A DNA stretch of 64,000 bases from Corbicula japonica (lineage: Eukaryota; Mollusca; Bivalvia; Venerida; Cyrenidae), in contig JAZAYU010000221.1 in assembly GCA_038501625.1 (NCBI GenBank), forward strand, positions 372,001-436,000. Direction: 5' to 3'. The notes under the pieces are model-generated. The model was not told the origin of the DNA and ran no database searches. It saw nothing but the letters and a program-made list of their open reading frames with translations. The translations under genes and the position numbers were made by a program. This document shows positions 52,831 through 64,000 of the stretch, piece by piece. Positions within the stretch are counted from its first letter, which is position 1. Every line of letters begins with the position of its first letter.

Positions 52831-54448
52831 GATGAAAAGGGAACTTTGAAAGCCATCGAACACGACAAATATGAAAATATTACAGGCTCGGTTTGATTGA
52901 GCCTGTTCATGGCCAGTAATGGAAATGCATATTTCTGCCAACGCCGTCTAGCCCCGGGTTGAGCACAACTCAATATTTTCACCAATAAACAGTACAATTT
53001 CTATCCATCCCAAACGATGGTATGCAAATGGCGGTGAACATGGAACCTTCGATGCGGTATTTTCAGATTAATACCATTCCATGTTCAGAGGCGTATGGTC
53101 CCCAGATAAAAGAATGGGTTTGCCCTAAACGAGAAAACAATGGGCTGAACGAAACCGAATGGAATTTTGACACGGGATCCGACATTATAAATCCTGCATA
53201 TCACAGACAACACCAAAGGCAAAATATAAAAAACAGGAAATATATCCTAGGGGTGATTGAACATTATCCAAATCTATATTGGCTGGGATATTGAAACCAC
53301 CCATCTATTTACTGGTCGAAATATCTAAACAAAAGTAATTTTAGAAGTACCATAAACATAGTACATAAATATCGTGCTCAACGACCTTCAAAGTATGTAA
53401 CTGATAACAGCACTGATTGAATGTATGGGGAGACTTTACAGCCCCCGCACGGCAAATACAACGCTGCTGTGATATATAAATCGATGAAAAGGGAACTTTG
53501 AAAGCCATCGAACACGACAAATATGAAAATATTACAGGCTCGGTTTGATTGAGCCTGTTCATGGGCAGTAATGGAAATGCATATTTCTGCCCACGCCGTC
53601 TAGCCCCGGGTTGAGCACAACTCAATATTTACACCAATAAACAGTACAATTTCTATCCATCCCAAACGATGGTATGCATATGGCGGTGAACATGAAACCT
53701 TCAATACGGTATTTTCAGATTAATACCATTCCATGTTCAGAGGCGTTTGGTCCCCAGATAAAAGAATGGGTTTGCCCTAAACGAGAAAACAATGGGCGGA
53801 ACGAACCGAATGAAATTTTGACATGGGATCCGAGATTGTAAATCCTGCATATCACAGACAACACCAAAGGCAAAATATAAAAAAAAACAGGAAATATATC
53901 CTAGGGGTGATTGAACATTATCCAAATCTATATTGGCTGGGATATTGAAACCACCCATCTATTTACTGGTCGAAATATCTAAACAAAAGTAATTTTAGAA
54001 GTACCATAAACATAGTACATAAATATCGTGCTCAACGACCTTCAAAGTACGTAACTGATAACAGCACTGATTAAATGTACGGGGAGACTTTTTACAGCCC
54101 CCGCACGGCAAAAACAACGCTGCTGTGACATATAAATCGATGAAAAGGGAACTTTGAAAGCCATCGAACACGACAAATATGAAAATATTGCAGGCTCGGT
54201 TTGATTGAGCCTTTTCATGGGCAGTAATGGAAATGCATATTACTGCCCACGCCGTCTAGCCCCGGGTTGAGCACAACTCAATATTTACACCAATAAAAAG
54301 TACAATTTCGATCCATTCCAAACGATGGTATGCATATGGCGGTGAACATGGAACCTTCAATGCGGTATTTTCAGATTAATACCATTCCATGTTCAAAGGC
54401 GTTTGGTCCCCAGATAAAAGAATGGGTTTGCCTAAACGAGAAAACACT
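52831..54448 (+). repeat. Tandem array, 654-bp unit, about 2.5 copies
   Basis: The landmark GATGAAAAGGGAACTTTGAA occurs at 52831, 53483 and 54139 (periods 652 and 656). The third copy stops near 54448, after GAATGGGTTTGCC. Copies are highly similar, with a few indels. Part of the unit is open in one copy (53022-53294, with EWVCPKRENNGLNETEWNFD) but is frame-broken in the next, so coding is unlikely. Diverged single copies lie in introns 2, 4 and 6 of the upstream gene. Confidence 0.9.
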
Positions 54449-55067
54449 AATGTAACAGAAGTTTAATCAGTTGTCGAAATTCTGAGAATTTCCTTAGTGT
54501 TTCATATCCAACTTCCGTGTGCAGTTTAACTAATCGGCGTACCTGCTTCAATTATCGTAACTACGGTTGTTGATCGATTTAACTGAGGACTATTTCACTA
54601 TTGCAAACACCATGAACTTTAGTAACAGATATGCTGTTTTCAGTTTACAAAATGCAGTCATCTCCTACCGAACTGCTCCATTTTTTTTAAATAAATTTAT
54701 TTAATGCCCCCGAGTGCGTGGTTTACGTTCATATGTTAATACGTTACAGGTGCACGTACCATTTACAAAACATGTTTCTTCACTATATTGCAAACTCGCA
54801 ATTGTAAACGTATAATTATGTGTTTCAAAATGTTTGGGTTTTTTTAGTGTGAAGTAAATTTGTAAACATGCAGGACTCTTACAAAAAATATATGTAAACT
54901 TTTAAATAAGTAAGAGCACTTACAAAATATAAGTAAACCGGTACTGATGAAAGCGCCCAGAAAAATGTAAGCACGGGAATAAACACACCCGTCAACCAGC
55001 AGAGCCAGGAGCGGACGGCACATCCAGGCGCAGACACGGTAAGTTTTTTTCATACTTGACAGCGGTG
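54449..55067. other. No gene recognised
   Basis: AT-rich, with a somewhat GC-richer stretch at 54990-55045 ending in CACG|GTAAGT. That looks like a plus-strand splice donor after a possible noncoding exon; no ORF supports it. Confidence 0.3.
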
Positions 55068-58000
55068 TAAGTAATTATCATTTTACCTAGTTTTGATTAA
55101 CTCTTGGAAAGAAAAATCGGCTTATTTTAAAAGCCAAATGAATTCTGCACATATTCGTTGAATTCTCAAGTGGTAGAAGGGATAATAAACATTTTATCGC
55201 GATTTAAATACGGAAGTTTGTGATGAAATCTTGAAGTTTTGCGTTTTATAGCAAAATGCGCCATAGATCTGAAAATCTGCATAAATCTGTAAGCACTATT
55301 GGAAAATTTAATCATTCTCCTGGCAATATGTGAAATATTAGCACAAACAGACTTTTAACAAATTCGTAAGGGCTTGGTGAATAGAGCTGGGGTATAGAAA
55401 TGGGCGGGTCCATGGAGCAGAAAGCGAATTTATTGGCGGGGACCAGGAGCAGATATAATCGAGTACGGAAAATCGTTTGATGTATTGTTTTGACACTATT
55501 CTACGTCCTCAATAATAAAATTTCGTTAAGATACAATGATAGTATTGTCCGTCCGTATGTCTGTTCATGTCATAAAGTATACAGAAATCATTTCTAGAGG
55601 AGTTATGTAAGCTTGTGATGCATGAACCATCATTAGTTAACTAAATTATCGCTTTTAATCAGTATAAGCCTAAGTATATGTTTGCAACTGGATCATTTTA
55701 ACGGCTTCAAACTATGACGGCATTTTGAAATTGTGAACTTCATTAAACATTGAATTATTTACAGGTCTGTGCCCTTAAAACATGGTTAGCCATCATTTCG
55801 TCATTAAGGGGAATGAGATCAAAACACGCTGGGGTATTATCAGCTTTAGTCGAAACATAAAAAATAAGCTCTGGACTTAATTTGGACTACCTCTGTACAC
55901 TATATCTATTCCCACGGAAGAAAAAAAAAAGTTCTTTATTGATGATTTCAAATAAAGGTTTAACAATAAGTTATCGAACTTCTTCTGGGAATTCTTTTCT
56001 TCTAATTTCCTGAGATTTTTTTAACTTTTATAGAAACTATATATGTTCTGTTCCGGAAACGAAAGTTCAATGGCTGACGACCTGTGCCCAAGATAATAAA
56101 ACTAAGTTTTGAGATCATTCTCAAATCTCAAGCATCTGATTGGCTGAAATGGCGACCAGTCGCCATTTCAGCCAATCAGATCCTTGAGATTTGAGACTGA
56201 TCTCAAAGCTTAGTTTTATGATCTTGGGCCCAGATTACCCCAGGTAATGTTTCAACTTATTTCACCATCATTTCTTTGTCGATTTATGTAAACAAACCAA
56301 AATTGATGACGCTAAATATGTTTTTAGAAGTATGTGATTTTTTCTGCACATTGGGTAGTTTTTAGTTTTGGTTAAATTTGCGATGAAGTGTAGTCTAGTT
56401 GTTGACATTTGCGAACTATGTTGATAATTTCCAATAATGAAGCCCAAAACGCATTTTCTGTCTCTAAATCTGGATTTATAAAATATAGACTTTCTTCCAC
56501 TTGTATTACAACCGGCATTCACCAACTCGAGCAACTATAACACATTTGCGAAAAACGGCCATGCCTTGTGAACAGTGTCTAGCTAAGTTATGTACGGAGT
56601 GTAAATGAAAAATTGTTTGCGAGTGTACGGTGTAAAGTAGGTAACTAATCCATTTTCTACCAAAATAAACTTCAGTACCTGAGCATACAAATACACTGAT
56701 TAAGGAATTGCGTTTAGTGTCGAAAGCAGTGAGCATGAAGCTGGGTATTACTATTGGTATTTGTATTTTAAGACCAAGCGTAAAGTAAAACATTTTTAGT
56801 ATTTTCAAAGAATAAACGTGTTTAATTTAACCATTCACATTATATGTGACATAAATAGTAATGTTAAAACGCAGTTTCCGTCCGTCTTTACCACTTTTGA
56901 TACGTAGCCATAACTTAAAAGAACAATGTAAAACCTTAGTTCATTCCAAAATTTATTTATAATTTTTATCCGGCCTAAGGACCATTTAAAAACAAACGTA
57001 TGTAAATTAGCTTTGGTAACATATTTGCCTTTACCAGTTAAGCACGAGTTTTCATTCTATGGAAAAGACTATATTACTGGCTTTTAAAGCTTGCGCATAT
57101 CTTTAACGAGATTTTTATGGGTTTTTTTGCACTTACGATAAACTAATATAAAATATAGAACAATAAAAAGATGTGGACATGGAAGAAATTCTTTATTTTA
57201 TAATTCCCAATTGATTTTAAGACAACAGATGCGTTTGTGCTTTATATACGAAAATATTAACATAATTCTCAAATTTCAAGAACTTCACTTATCGCAAATT
57301 TAACCTAAACACTTCAAAACAGCTTCACAATTTTGTAAAGTTTAGAAAAATTGATGAAGTAATGACGGTGAAATAAGTTTAAACATTATCTGGTGTGAAC
57401 TGAACGTCAGTCATTAACTTTCGTTTTCGGTGTTTTGATGTGCTTTTTCCTGTGAACGATCAACAACAGTGTGACAAATTTTTAACCAGCGATAATTCAG
57501 TTAACTTCAGAGAGTTCATGCATTACAAGCTTACCAAACCCCTTCAGAAATGATTTCTATATACTTTGCTACATGAACAGACATACGGACGGACAATACT
57601 AACACTGTATGTCAACAAATTTTTATTATTGAGAACGTAGAATAGTATCAAAACAATACATCAAACTATTTTCCGTACTCGATTTTATCTGCTCCTGGTC
57701 CCCGCAAATAAAATCGCTTTCTGGTCCATGGACCCGCCCATTTCTATACCCCAGCTCTATTCACCAAGCCTTCGCCTATTTGTTAAAAGTCTGTTTGTGC
57801 TAATATTTCACATATTGCCAGGGGAATGATTAAATTTTCCAATAGTGCTTACAGATGTATGCAGATTTTCAGATCTATGGAGCATTTTGCTTTAAAACGC
57901 AAAACTTCAAGATTTCATCACAAACTTCCATATTTAAATCGCGATTAAATGTTTATTATCCCTTCTACCACTTTAGAAATCAACGAATATGTGCAGAATT

Positions 58001-58070
58001 CATTTGGCTTTTAAAATCAGTCGATATTTCTTTCCAAGAGTTAATCAAAACTAGGGAAAATGATAAATAA
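55068..58070. repeat. 3-kb imperfect palindrome (giant foldback element)
   Basis: The sequence from about 55068 to 56540 reads back on the other strand from 58070 to about 57150. Examples: TTTTGATTAACTCTTGGAAAG pairs with 58027-58047; GGTCCATGGAGCAGAAAGCG with CGCTTTCTGGTCCATGGACC; ATTGTCCGTCCGTATGTCTG with CAGACATACGGACGGACAAT; AATGTTTCAACTTATTTCACC with its complement near 57370. The outer 570 bp are most alike. The left arm also carries the palindrome at 56084-56230 and diverged sequence around it. The unpaired centre is about 56540-57150. No transposase ORF found; consistent with a foldback DNA transposon or an inverted duplication. Confidence 0.8.
56084..56230. repeat. 147-bp near-perfect palindrome inserted in the left arm
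   Basis: GTGCCCAAGATAATAAAACTAAG at the left and CTTAGTTTTATGATCTTGGGC at the right are complementary. The arms meet at GGCGAC-CA-GTCGCC (56151-56164). It is absent from the corresponding place in the right arm (about 57400), so it inserted after the large inverted duplication formed. Confidence 0.8.
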
Positions 58071-58083
58071 TTTAAACATGAAC

Positions 58084-58179
58084 ACATTCCCCACATAAGG
58101 CCTGCCAAAACTTCTTCATTAAAAATCCGGAGATTTTGTCTGAATATGTCTTTGATGATGACGACGACGATAATGATGA

Positions 58180-58214
<35 letters not shown>

Positions 58215-58268
58215 TAATGTTTTGTTTCTGCTGTTCATTATGACTGTGACTGAACAAAAATGATGATA

Positions 58269-58312
<44 letters not shown>

Positions 58313-58810
58313 AATGATTTTCTGATAGTTGTTTTTTGTAATTATATTCTTCAAAGAATTCTATAAATGATTTTTGCCGATTTCGTTAGAAATGGTTGAA
58401 GAACATGTTTTAAAATGACTTTTGTCTATTTTTACCCTTCATTTTTTAACTGTTAAGACCTGCTTTTGACAAAATTAGACTGAACATGCAGTGAAAAAAG
58501 ATAAAGGCAGGTGAATCATCGAGGCCCTTATTTAGTTTATGACACGCGGTTATTGTATAGTTGTGCCAGAGGCATTGAGACTGCATGTTACTGACCACGT
58601 CCTCGTTATCTAGTAATAAACAGGAAATGTGCGACTGCAGTAGAATAACTATTACGTTTATTGCAAAACTTTTAAATTAGGTTTAATTAAGCTATATGTT
58701 TTGCAATTTCATAGAAATCCGGAGATTTTGACTATAAATCCGGAGATCCGGAGAAGTAACTTAAAATCCTGAGATTCCGGATAAAATCCGGAGATTTGCC
58801 AGGCACATTA
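58084..58810. repeat. Possible TIR element with AATCCGGAGATTT motifs
   Basis: Left GGCCTGCCAAAACTTC ... AATCCGGAGATTTTG and right CCGGATAAAATCCGGAGATTTGCCAGGC are loosely complementary. Several CCGGAGAT motifs recur at 58720-58798. No target duplication or ORF. Confidence 0.3.
58140..58320 (+). repeat. Trinucleotide microsatellites (GAC/GAT)n, (GTT)n and (GAT)n
   Basis: GACGACGACGATAATGATGATG, about 11 GTT units at 58181-58214, and about 18 GAT units at 58259-58318. Confidence 0.95.
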
Positions 58811-58980
58811 AGCCATATTTTAAAAACTTTTAACGTGCGTCGATTTTCTACTTAATAAAAGATATGCCACCCGATCGTTGAAAATTCAGAGTAAGCATGT
58901 GGTAACAAGGAAGGTAAATTACGAAGAATTCCTTTAAAACCGACCTCTACATGTTCGTTTTAGAGCTTAATTCTAAATTT

Positions 58981-58993
58981 CTTTTATTTTATT

Positions 58994-59036
<43 letters not shown>

Positions 59037-59038
59037 TT
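58981..59038 (+). repeat. (TTTA)n microsatellite
   Basis: Roughly 13 TTTA or TTATT-type units in a row. Confidence 0.9.
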
Positions 59039-59280
59039 CAAACGAACGTTTGTTTTTAAAAGCTTTAACAAATCAGAGACCAGATGTTTGAATATTTTCT
59101 CGTTATTATCAGTAAAACCAATTTCTATAACTTCAGACAATTTCTTTTTTATAGGAAATACGTATTGATTTTGTTCTTCAATTTGTTCAGACGATGATCA
59201 TTTTTATATTGCACGATTCATCAAGCTTAATTAAATCTCAGCATTTTATATCATTTAAATGTTTTCAAATTCTCTATTTC

Positions 59281-59352
59281 AGCCATTCAGATGCTTGAGA
59301 ATGCTTGAGATTTAAGACTGATCACTAGAATCAGTTTAATTATATATTGGGC
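59281..59352 (+). repeat. Half copy of the 147-bp palindrome family
   Basis: AGCCATTCAGATGCTTGAGA, TTGAGATTTAAGACTGATC and TTGGGCTC follow the right half of 56084-56230 with substitutions and a small internal duplication. Confidence 0.55.
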
Positions 59353-62129
59353 TCAGGATTCAGAAGAGATATAATTGAAGTACACTAACAGAAGATTTTC
59401 GCATTAGTGTATTTTCGTTTAAAGCGACAATACAACTAAGGGAGAGCAACCATTAAGACATTAAGTAGAAACCGTGTCAGAGTGACAAATCGCAGAACAG
59501 CTTGGAATTATCTTTATGAACGGACTTAATACACCCGTAGTAGTCTTTATATAAATGTTTTGCATTCTGTGATTTCGAGAGATATTCTTGACCCTAAATT
59601 GACATGGTGCTTAACGGAACTATGAATTATGTTTCTAATGTAATAGTATACATGTTAAAGGTTTTAAGTGAACTTAAACTTGATAATTAAATAAATAAAA
59701 TAAAAAAAAGTAGCGACAAGATCTTAATTATTCAATTTTTAAACCTATCCGCACCACCATCCTCCCCCGCTTCCCCCCACACACTTAAAATGCATTAGAT
59801 GTATTATTCATCAAACTTTTATATAATGTAAACTTTCTTGTTGCAGCTAGAAACACATAATTAAGGCCAATCTTCAGGCGCCAACAAATGTTAGATACAA
59901 AAAAAATGAAACAAATTAATAGATTAATGGACAAATGGTGTTTTAACCTGCAAGCCGATACTGCAGTGAGGGTACATTTTCCTTGTGATTATATTAAATG
60001 ATTACATGTAAGAGTTTATTTTAAAAAAACATGCCTTGTTTTGGAGATCAATCAAAAGGCAAAAGCGTGTGCCAATTTAAGGCAAACTGACGAACAATGG
60101 CCATTATTTCAAATTATGACCATACTTTTTCACCTAGTGTATTAACGTAATAAGATCAGGGTTAGATCAAGAGGGGTTCAGTAGATTTTTGCGGCATGTT
60201 AGGGGATAGTGTGACCAGAGAGTTACAGATTATCATGTAAATAGCCGATTACTGCCTAAGCAAACCCAGTTTCTAGCAATCTTTCATCTGACACGATGAT
60301 TGAATCAAACGCATGTTACCATGTTGATTTATATGTGAATAAATGAATTTTATATAACCTTTGTTTATAATTTGAAAAGGATCGTGTTTTCACAAAATAT
60401 ACTTACACCCATCTAGAATGTTTTTAGCGAATAAAGAGGGAATCTATTCTTACACCATCTCACGCAACCCCACACACGCACACAAATAAATGAAACATTA
60501 CATAATGTTCTTAACGCATTGACCAACTTCAATAACGACTAGATTTGATTATAGAAGAATAAGAACTAGATCATAGTTCACTATACAAGGCTTATATGAA
60601 GAGTTAGTAAAGTACGTGTTTGAGTCAGTGATGTTCATTCAACGACAGCAAATTAAAAAGCGTAACCGATCCAATCTTTAGAAAATATGCCTAAAATATA
60701 GGTTTTAAGTTTCATAAATATCATATAGGAAAAATCGTTTAACTTAGCCTGACAAGGCATATTGTATCTTTCTTAAAGATTCACCGGTGATACTTATCTG
60801 GTCTGTCTGGTTTTTAAACTTGGCATAGACAGTTGTAATAAATGTACCTGTTTCAAGTTTCATAGAGAGTGAACAATATTTTGGTCTGTCGTGCAGCATA
60901 TGGCAACGCTTGATTTTTATATAGGCCTATCAAAAAGATAATATTTCCAATTGGAATAACACGAAATTCACGCGAAAACACAACATATTCATTTATTTTC
61001 CTCCTTCCATTCGGTTTACCATCATTATACAACCTTTACCCGCGATCTACATTGTCAGGGTTTACATGTGACTAAATACATAAACAATCTAGATGATATC
61101 GGATGTGGATGCGCATCCAGGTGAGTTTTCAGCTGAGCGAAATCATCCGCAACCGTATCGAGTTTCTTAGGTCTATATCTGGCTTGTATTTTGTGAAATA
61201 TTTACAAAAACTTAACCAAGTTTGTCGTGGTTGTTGTTGTTGTTGTTTTTAATTAGCTTATGAATTCTTCAGTGATTGTGTTAAGTCATCCACACTCTTA
61301 CATCAAGCGAGGTATCGACAAATGACGTCCGGGAATAAGTTCACCTGCGCATATTTGCTTAACGTTATAACATATAAAAATTAAATGTAGACAGTGAGAA
61401 CATGTGGAATATCGTATATTTGTTAGAGGACGGTAAGCAGGTTTTGCTTTTTTTTAACAATTGTTTTACGTTATTGCGGGCCATTAAATTATTAAAGGGC
61501 ACCAGGATATCGCGTTTCAGGAAATGAACATTTACAACATCTAATTTCAAAATTAATACATACTGTTAACTGTTCATTTTCAGATAAGCATAGTAGACAC
61601 GAAAATTAATCGCAATTTCAGATTCCCTATCTCAGACACCGCGTTTCAGGAATTAAAGCTAATAATGCTTAATACTAGCGCGATTGTTCTATGGCTTCCA
61701 CTTATATGTAAAAAAATATCGGCAAAATCATTTCAATATTTTATCACGCTGGCCTTGGCCCGCCTCGACCTCTTAAAGCCAGTTAAATATCTGCAAGCTA
61801 GTTAGCCCTACCACAACATCAATAGGCTGTTTATATGTAAATAAACACTTATTTCTTAATAATATATATAGTATTACCAGTGAAATTCTGCGCAGTTTCA
61901 TTTCTACTGTTTAAAATGTACATAAACAACATACAGTGGTACGCTGGCAATATTTTTGTTTGAGCATATTTTCTGATATTAAATTTGAAATATTTTTGTT
62001 ATTTCAGATAGAATGGCATAATTAAAGTAAATGAAATGTCTTACAGATATATGTGCGGATATTCAACAAAACAAAAGTGAGTTTAAGTATCTCTTTTGAA
62101 TGCAGTTTTGTTATGATCCATGTGAGAAT
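59353..62129. other. No gene recognised
   Basis: AT-rich sequence with minor C-rich (CCCCCGCTTCCCCCC near 59765) and GTTGTTGTT tracts. I find no domain-bearing exon, RNA gene or clear repeat family. Confidence 0.4.
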
Positions 62130-62362
62130 GTTTTCATAGATACACCTTTATTGCGTGGGCGAACAGTTTAGATCCAGATCAGCCGGCACATCCGTGCATT
62201 CTGATCCGGATCTGCACTGTTCGCTTTTTTATTTGTTAGGTTATTTCTGACCAAATTGCGACAAGTACAGATCTGATCAGACGGCACGGATATGCCGGCT
62301 GATCTAGATCTACACTGGCCGCACATGCGTAAAAATTCCTTTATATGGAGGAAAGGGTTAAT
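62130..62362. repeat. Self-complementary MITE, copy 2
   Basis: TTTAGATCCAGATCAGCCGGCA and TGCCGGCTGATCTAGATCTACA are complementary. The centre GGTTATTTCTGACCAAATT is in opposite orientation to that of copy 1 (38941-39172). It ends with the same ATGGAGGAAAGGGTTAA as copy 1. Confidence 0.65.
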
Positions 62363-62840
62363 TTGGTTTGTTTTTTTTTAAACAGTCATTACAGATGTTC
62401 TATTATACTTGACTTCCACCCAAATCAACCATAGTGTAAATACTCGTATATATTAAAATGTTGATGCTGACCATGCTATTGACTGAAAACCGTATGTCGA
62501 TCATTTGATCATGTTGATGGGTTTTATTTCAACATTTAACTGAAATTTAAGAAGCTTGTTAAACACCTATCTGACAAATTTTTATAAATTGTAACCTGCT
62601 TTTATTACGTTTTTCTTGTAATCAATAAAATGTAAGCACGTAACAAATGGAATTGACTATTGATATAGTGCGTTTTGTATTATTGTATATTCCGAGCTAT
62701 CAAATTGCATGAGCCAGTTTTTGCCATATAGAATCTACTAAAGTACGATGGCGGTGCAACAAAACTCCAAATACTTCATATTTTGAAATCTTAACCTACA
62801 GTATGTTGTTAGTTTTAATGTAGTCTACAGATGAACAGAA

Positions 62841-62860
62841 GGGCGGGCGGGCGGGCGGGC
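62841..62860 (+). repeat. (GGGC)5, G-quadruplex-capable run
   Basis: Five consecutive GGGC units in otherwise AT-rich sequence. Confidence 0.85.
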
Positions 62861-63669
62861 GAACAGGTATTAAAAAGGCAAAGGTACTTATATCGTTTAA
62901 CACATGACTGTAAATTATATATCTTGATATAGAATTTGAATAAAACCTAGACCACTGAAATATCACAAAAAGTGGTGAGAAACAGTTTGCTTTTGAGATA
63001 AATTAGTATTAACGCTTGATTAATCTAGTTGAAAAGCAAAAATAAAACGCAACATCCGTCGACATCTTATTGTGTCGGTTTAAAGCAGTTAAACTTAAAA
63101 ACATATCTTCAAAAACCTAAAAGTAAAGATTGTTTACCTGTTGAAATTTAAACCAAATTAAACATTTAACCAGAAAAAAATACGGGGACAAACCTTTTGC
63201 ATTTGAAAACTTGTTCAAACCGTCTCTGTAGAGTGATATTTTATGGAATATAACCTATTAGAGGATGGTATTTTATTTTCTTTGATAAGATATTCTCCAG
63301 TTTCATTTCAATACGAAATGAAAAACAATTTCGAACATAATTATTTCTCTTACATGAATTTTAGACAAATGTGTACATGTGATACTTTTTTTCGGCGTTA
63401 GCTGTCTAAGCTCACTTTTGACCTAATTTATTAACCAATGAAGTGTTGTAAATAACACTCGTATTATATTATTATGCAGAGGGAAAATTAAATAAACTAT
63501 TTCGATTGGTAGCTATTTCCACCGGAGAGGCATCTAGCAGGGTGAAGAGGTATCTAGTGGGATTTTTAAACAATTAGTTAGTACACTGTTTGAAACGATT
63601 ATTGCTGTGACGTTTAGATCTTTTCTATTCCCTTGTGTTGAAAGATGTTGAAATGAGGCACACTACAGT

Positions 63670-63800
63670 ATTCGTCATTGGCTAGGATTTTTTGTCAACA
63701 ACAATACAGTCACTCTTTTATATCAACCTATACAAAATGAAAGTGAAAGTAAGTGGAAATGGCTTAAAGAAAACGATGTTATACTTTCACTGTAAAGCTG
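63670..63800 (+). promoter_or_regulatory. Promoter-like cluster at the window end
   Basis: CATTGGCTAGG (inverted CCAAT) near 63675, CTTTTATATC (TATA-like) near 63713, GAAAGTGAAAGT (IRF/interferon-response-like) at 63739-63750, and an inverted ACTTTCACTG at 63784. The GTAAGT at 63749-63754 also looks like a splice donor. It could be the promoter and first exon of a gene running off the window. No ORF is visible. Confidence 0.3.
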
Positions 63801-64000
63801 AAAATTTAAGTAATTAAATCTGCGAGCTTGAATTATTGTAATATTTGTGAGTAATTAGTTATTCGAAATTTATCCCAGCTCTTTCAGTAATATTGAAATG
63901 TTTACCCGTCTCTTAAATCGGTCAGCTGTATATAATATGCTACGCGATATAAACAATGAGTTCGCTATGTAAGTCTTGAAGTCTTCACTAAATATATTAT

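Noticed and set aside
53022..53294. 90-codon frame in the tandem array
   Set aside because: The same region in the next array copy is frame-shifted and has stops, so it is not maintained as coding.
61365..61550. Minus-strand open frame near the window end
   Set aside because: Short, AT-driven, no domain, no splice signals.

Overview
The window looks like nuclear DNA of a marine invertebrate, most likely a bivalve mollusc. It is AT-rich and gene-poor, with long introns. It carries Penelope-like retroelements, large foldback elements, MITE-like repeats, a C-type lectin receptor gene and an IAP-type gene, all of which are typical of such genomes. I cannot name the species from the sequence.

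Layout. 1-6.4 kb: a possible terminal exon; a 407-bp miniature LTR retroelement (TRIM) whose two LTRs each carry a tRNA-like sequence; a broken integrase-type gene; a broken protease-like single-exon fragment; and the 3' end of a Penelope-like element. 8.8-11.8 kb (minus strand): a C-type-lectin-domain membrane receptor with two WSC-like exons lying in one intron. 13.9-19.2 kb (minus strand): a long intron-poor gene with a FEN/XPG-like (PIN-fold) nuclease region. It is broken by nonsense codons and frameshifts and split by a Penelope-like insertion. 20.4-22.5 kb: long hairpins and other repeats. 23.1-23.7 kb: a frame-broken exon resembling a receptor cytoplasmic tail. 26-52.3 kb (plus strand): the main gene of the window, a multi-exon gene whose predicted protein joins a BIR domain, an IAP-type UBA domain, a Ulp1/SENP-type cysteine protease domain with its full catalytic set, and a PHD-like zinc cluster. 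Its introns hold most of the remaining mobile DNA: a LINE with a 16-bp target duplication and a Penelope-like element nested in it, a hAT element with an 8-bp target duplication, and several Penelope-like 3' ends. Members of one repeat family sit in three introns, and a 654-bp tandem array of the same family lies just past the 3' end. 55-58 kb: a 3-kb imperfect palindrome with a second palindrome inserted in one arm. 58-64 kb: simple repeats, a MITE and no recognisable gene. The last 350 bases carry promoter-like motifs (ATTGG, TATA-like, interferon-response-like) that may belong to a gene beyond the window.

How it fits together. The best evidence for a functional gene is the BIR-UBA-ULP-PHD model. 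Nine exons join in phase over 22 kb. The BIR zinc ligands have canonical spacing, and so do the protease His, Asp, Gln and Cys. An IAP-type ubiquitin-pathway scaffold has no RING here and instead carries a SUMO/ubiquitin-like protease. This combination is not one I recognise as a characterised family. The other strong structural signal is the tRNA-bearing TRIM, which is organised like plant Cassandra elements (5S rRNA sequence in the LTR) but carries a tRNA.
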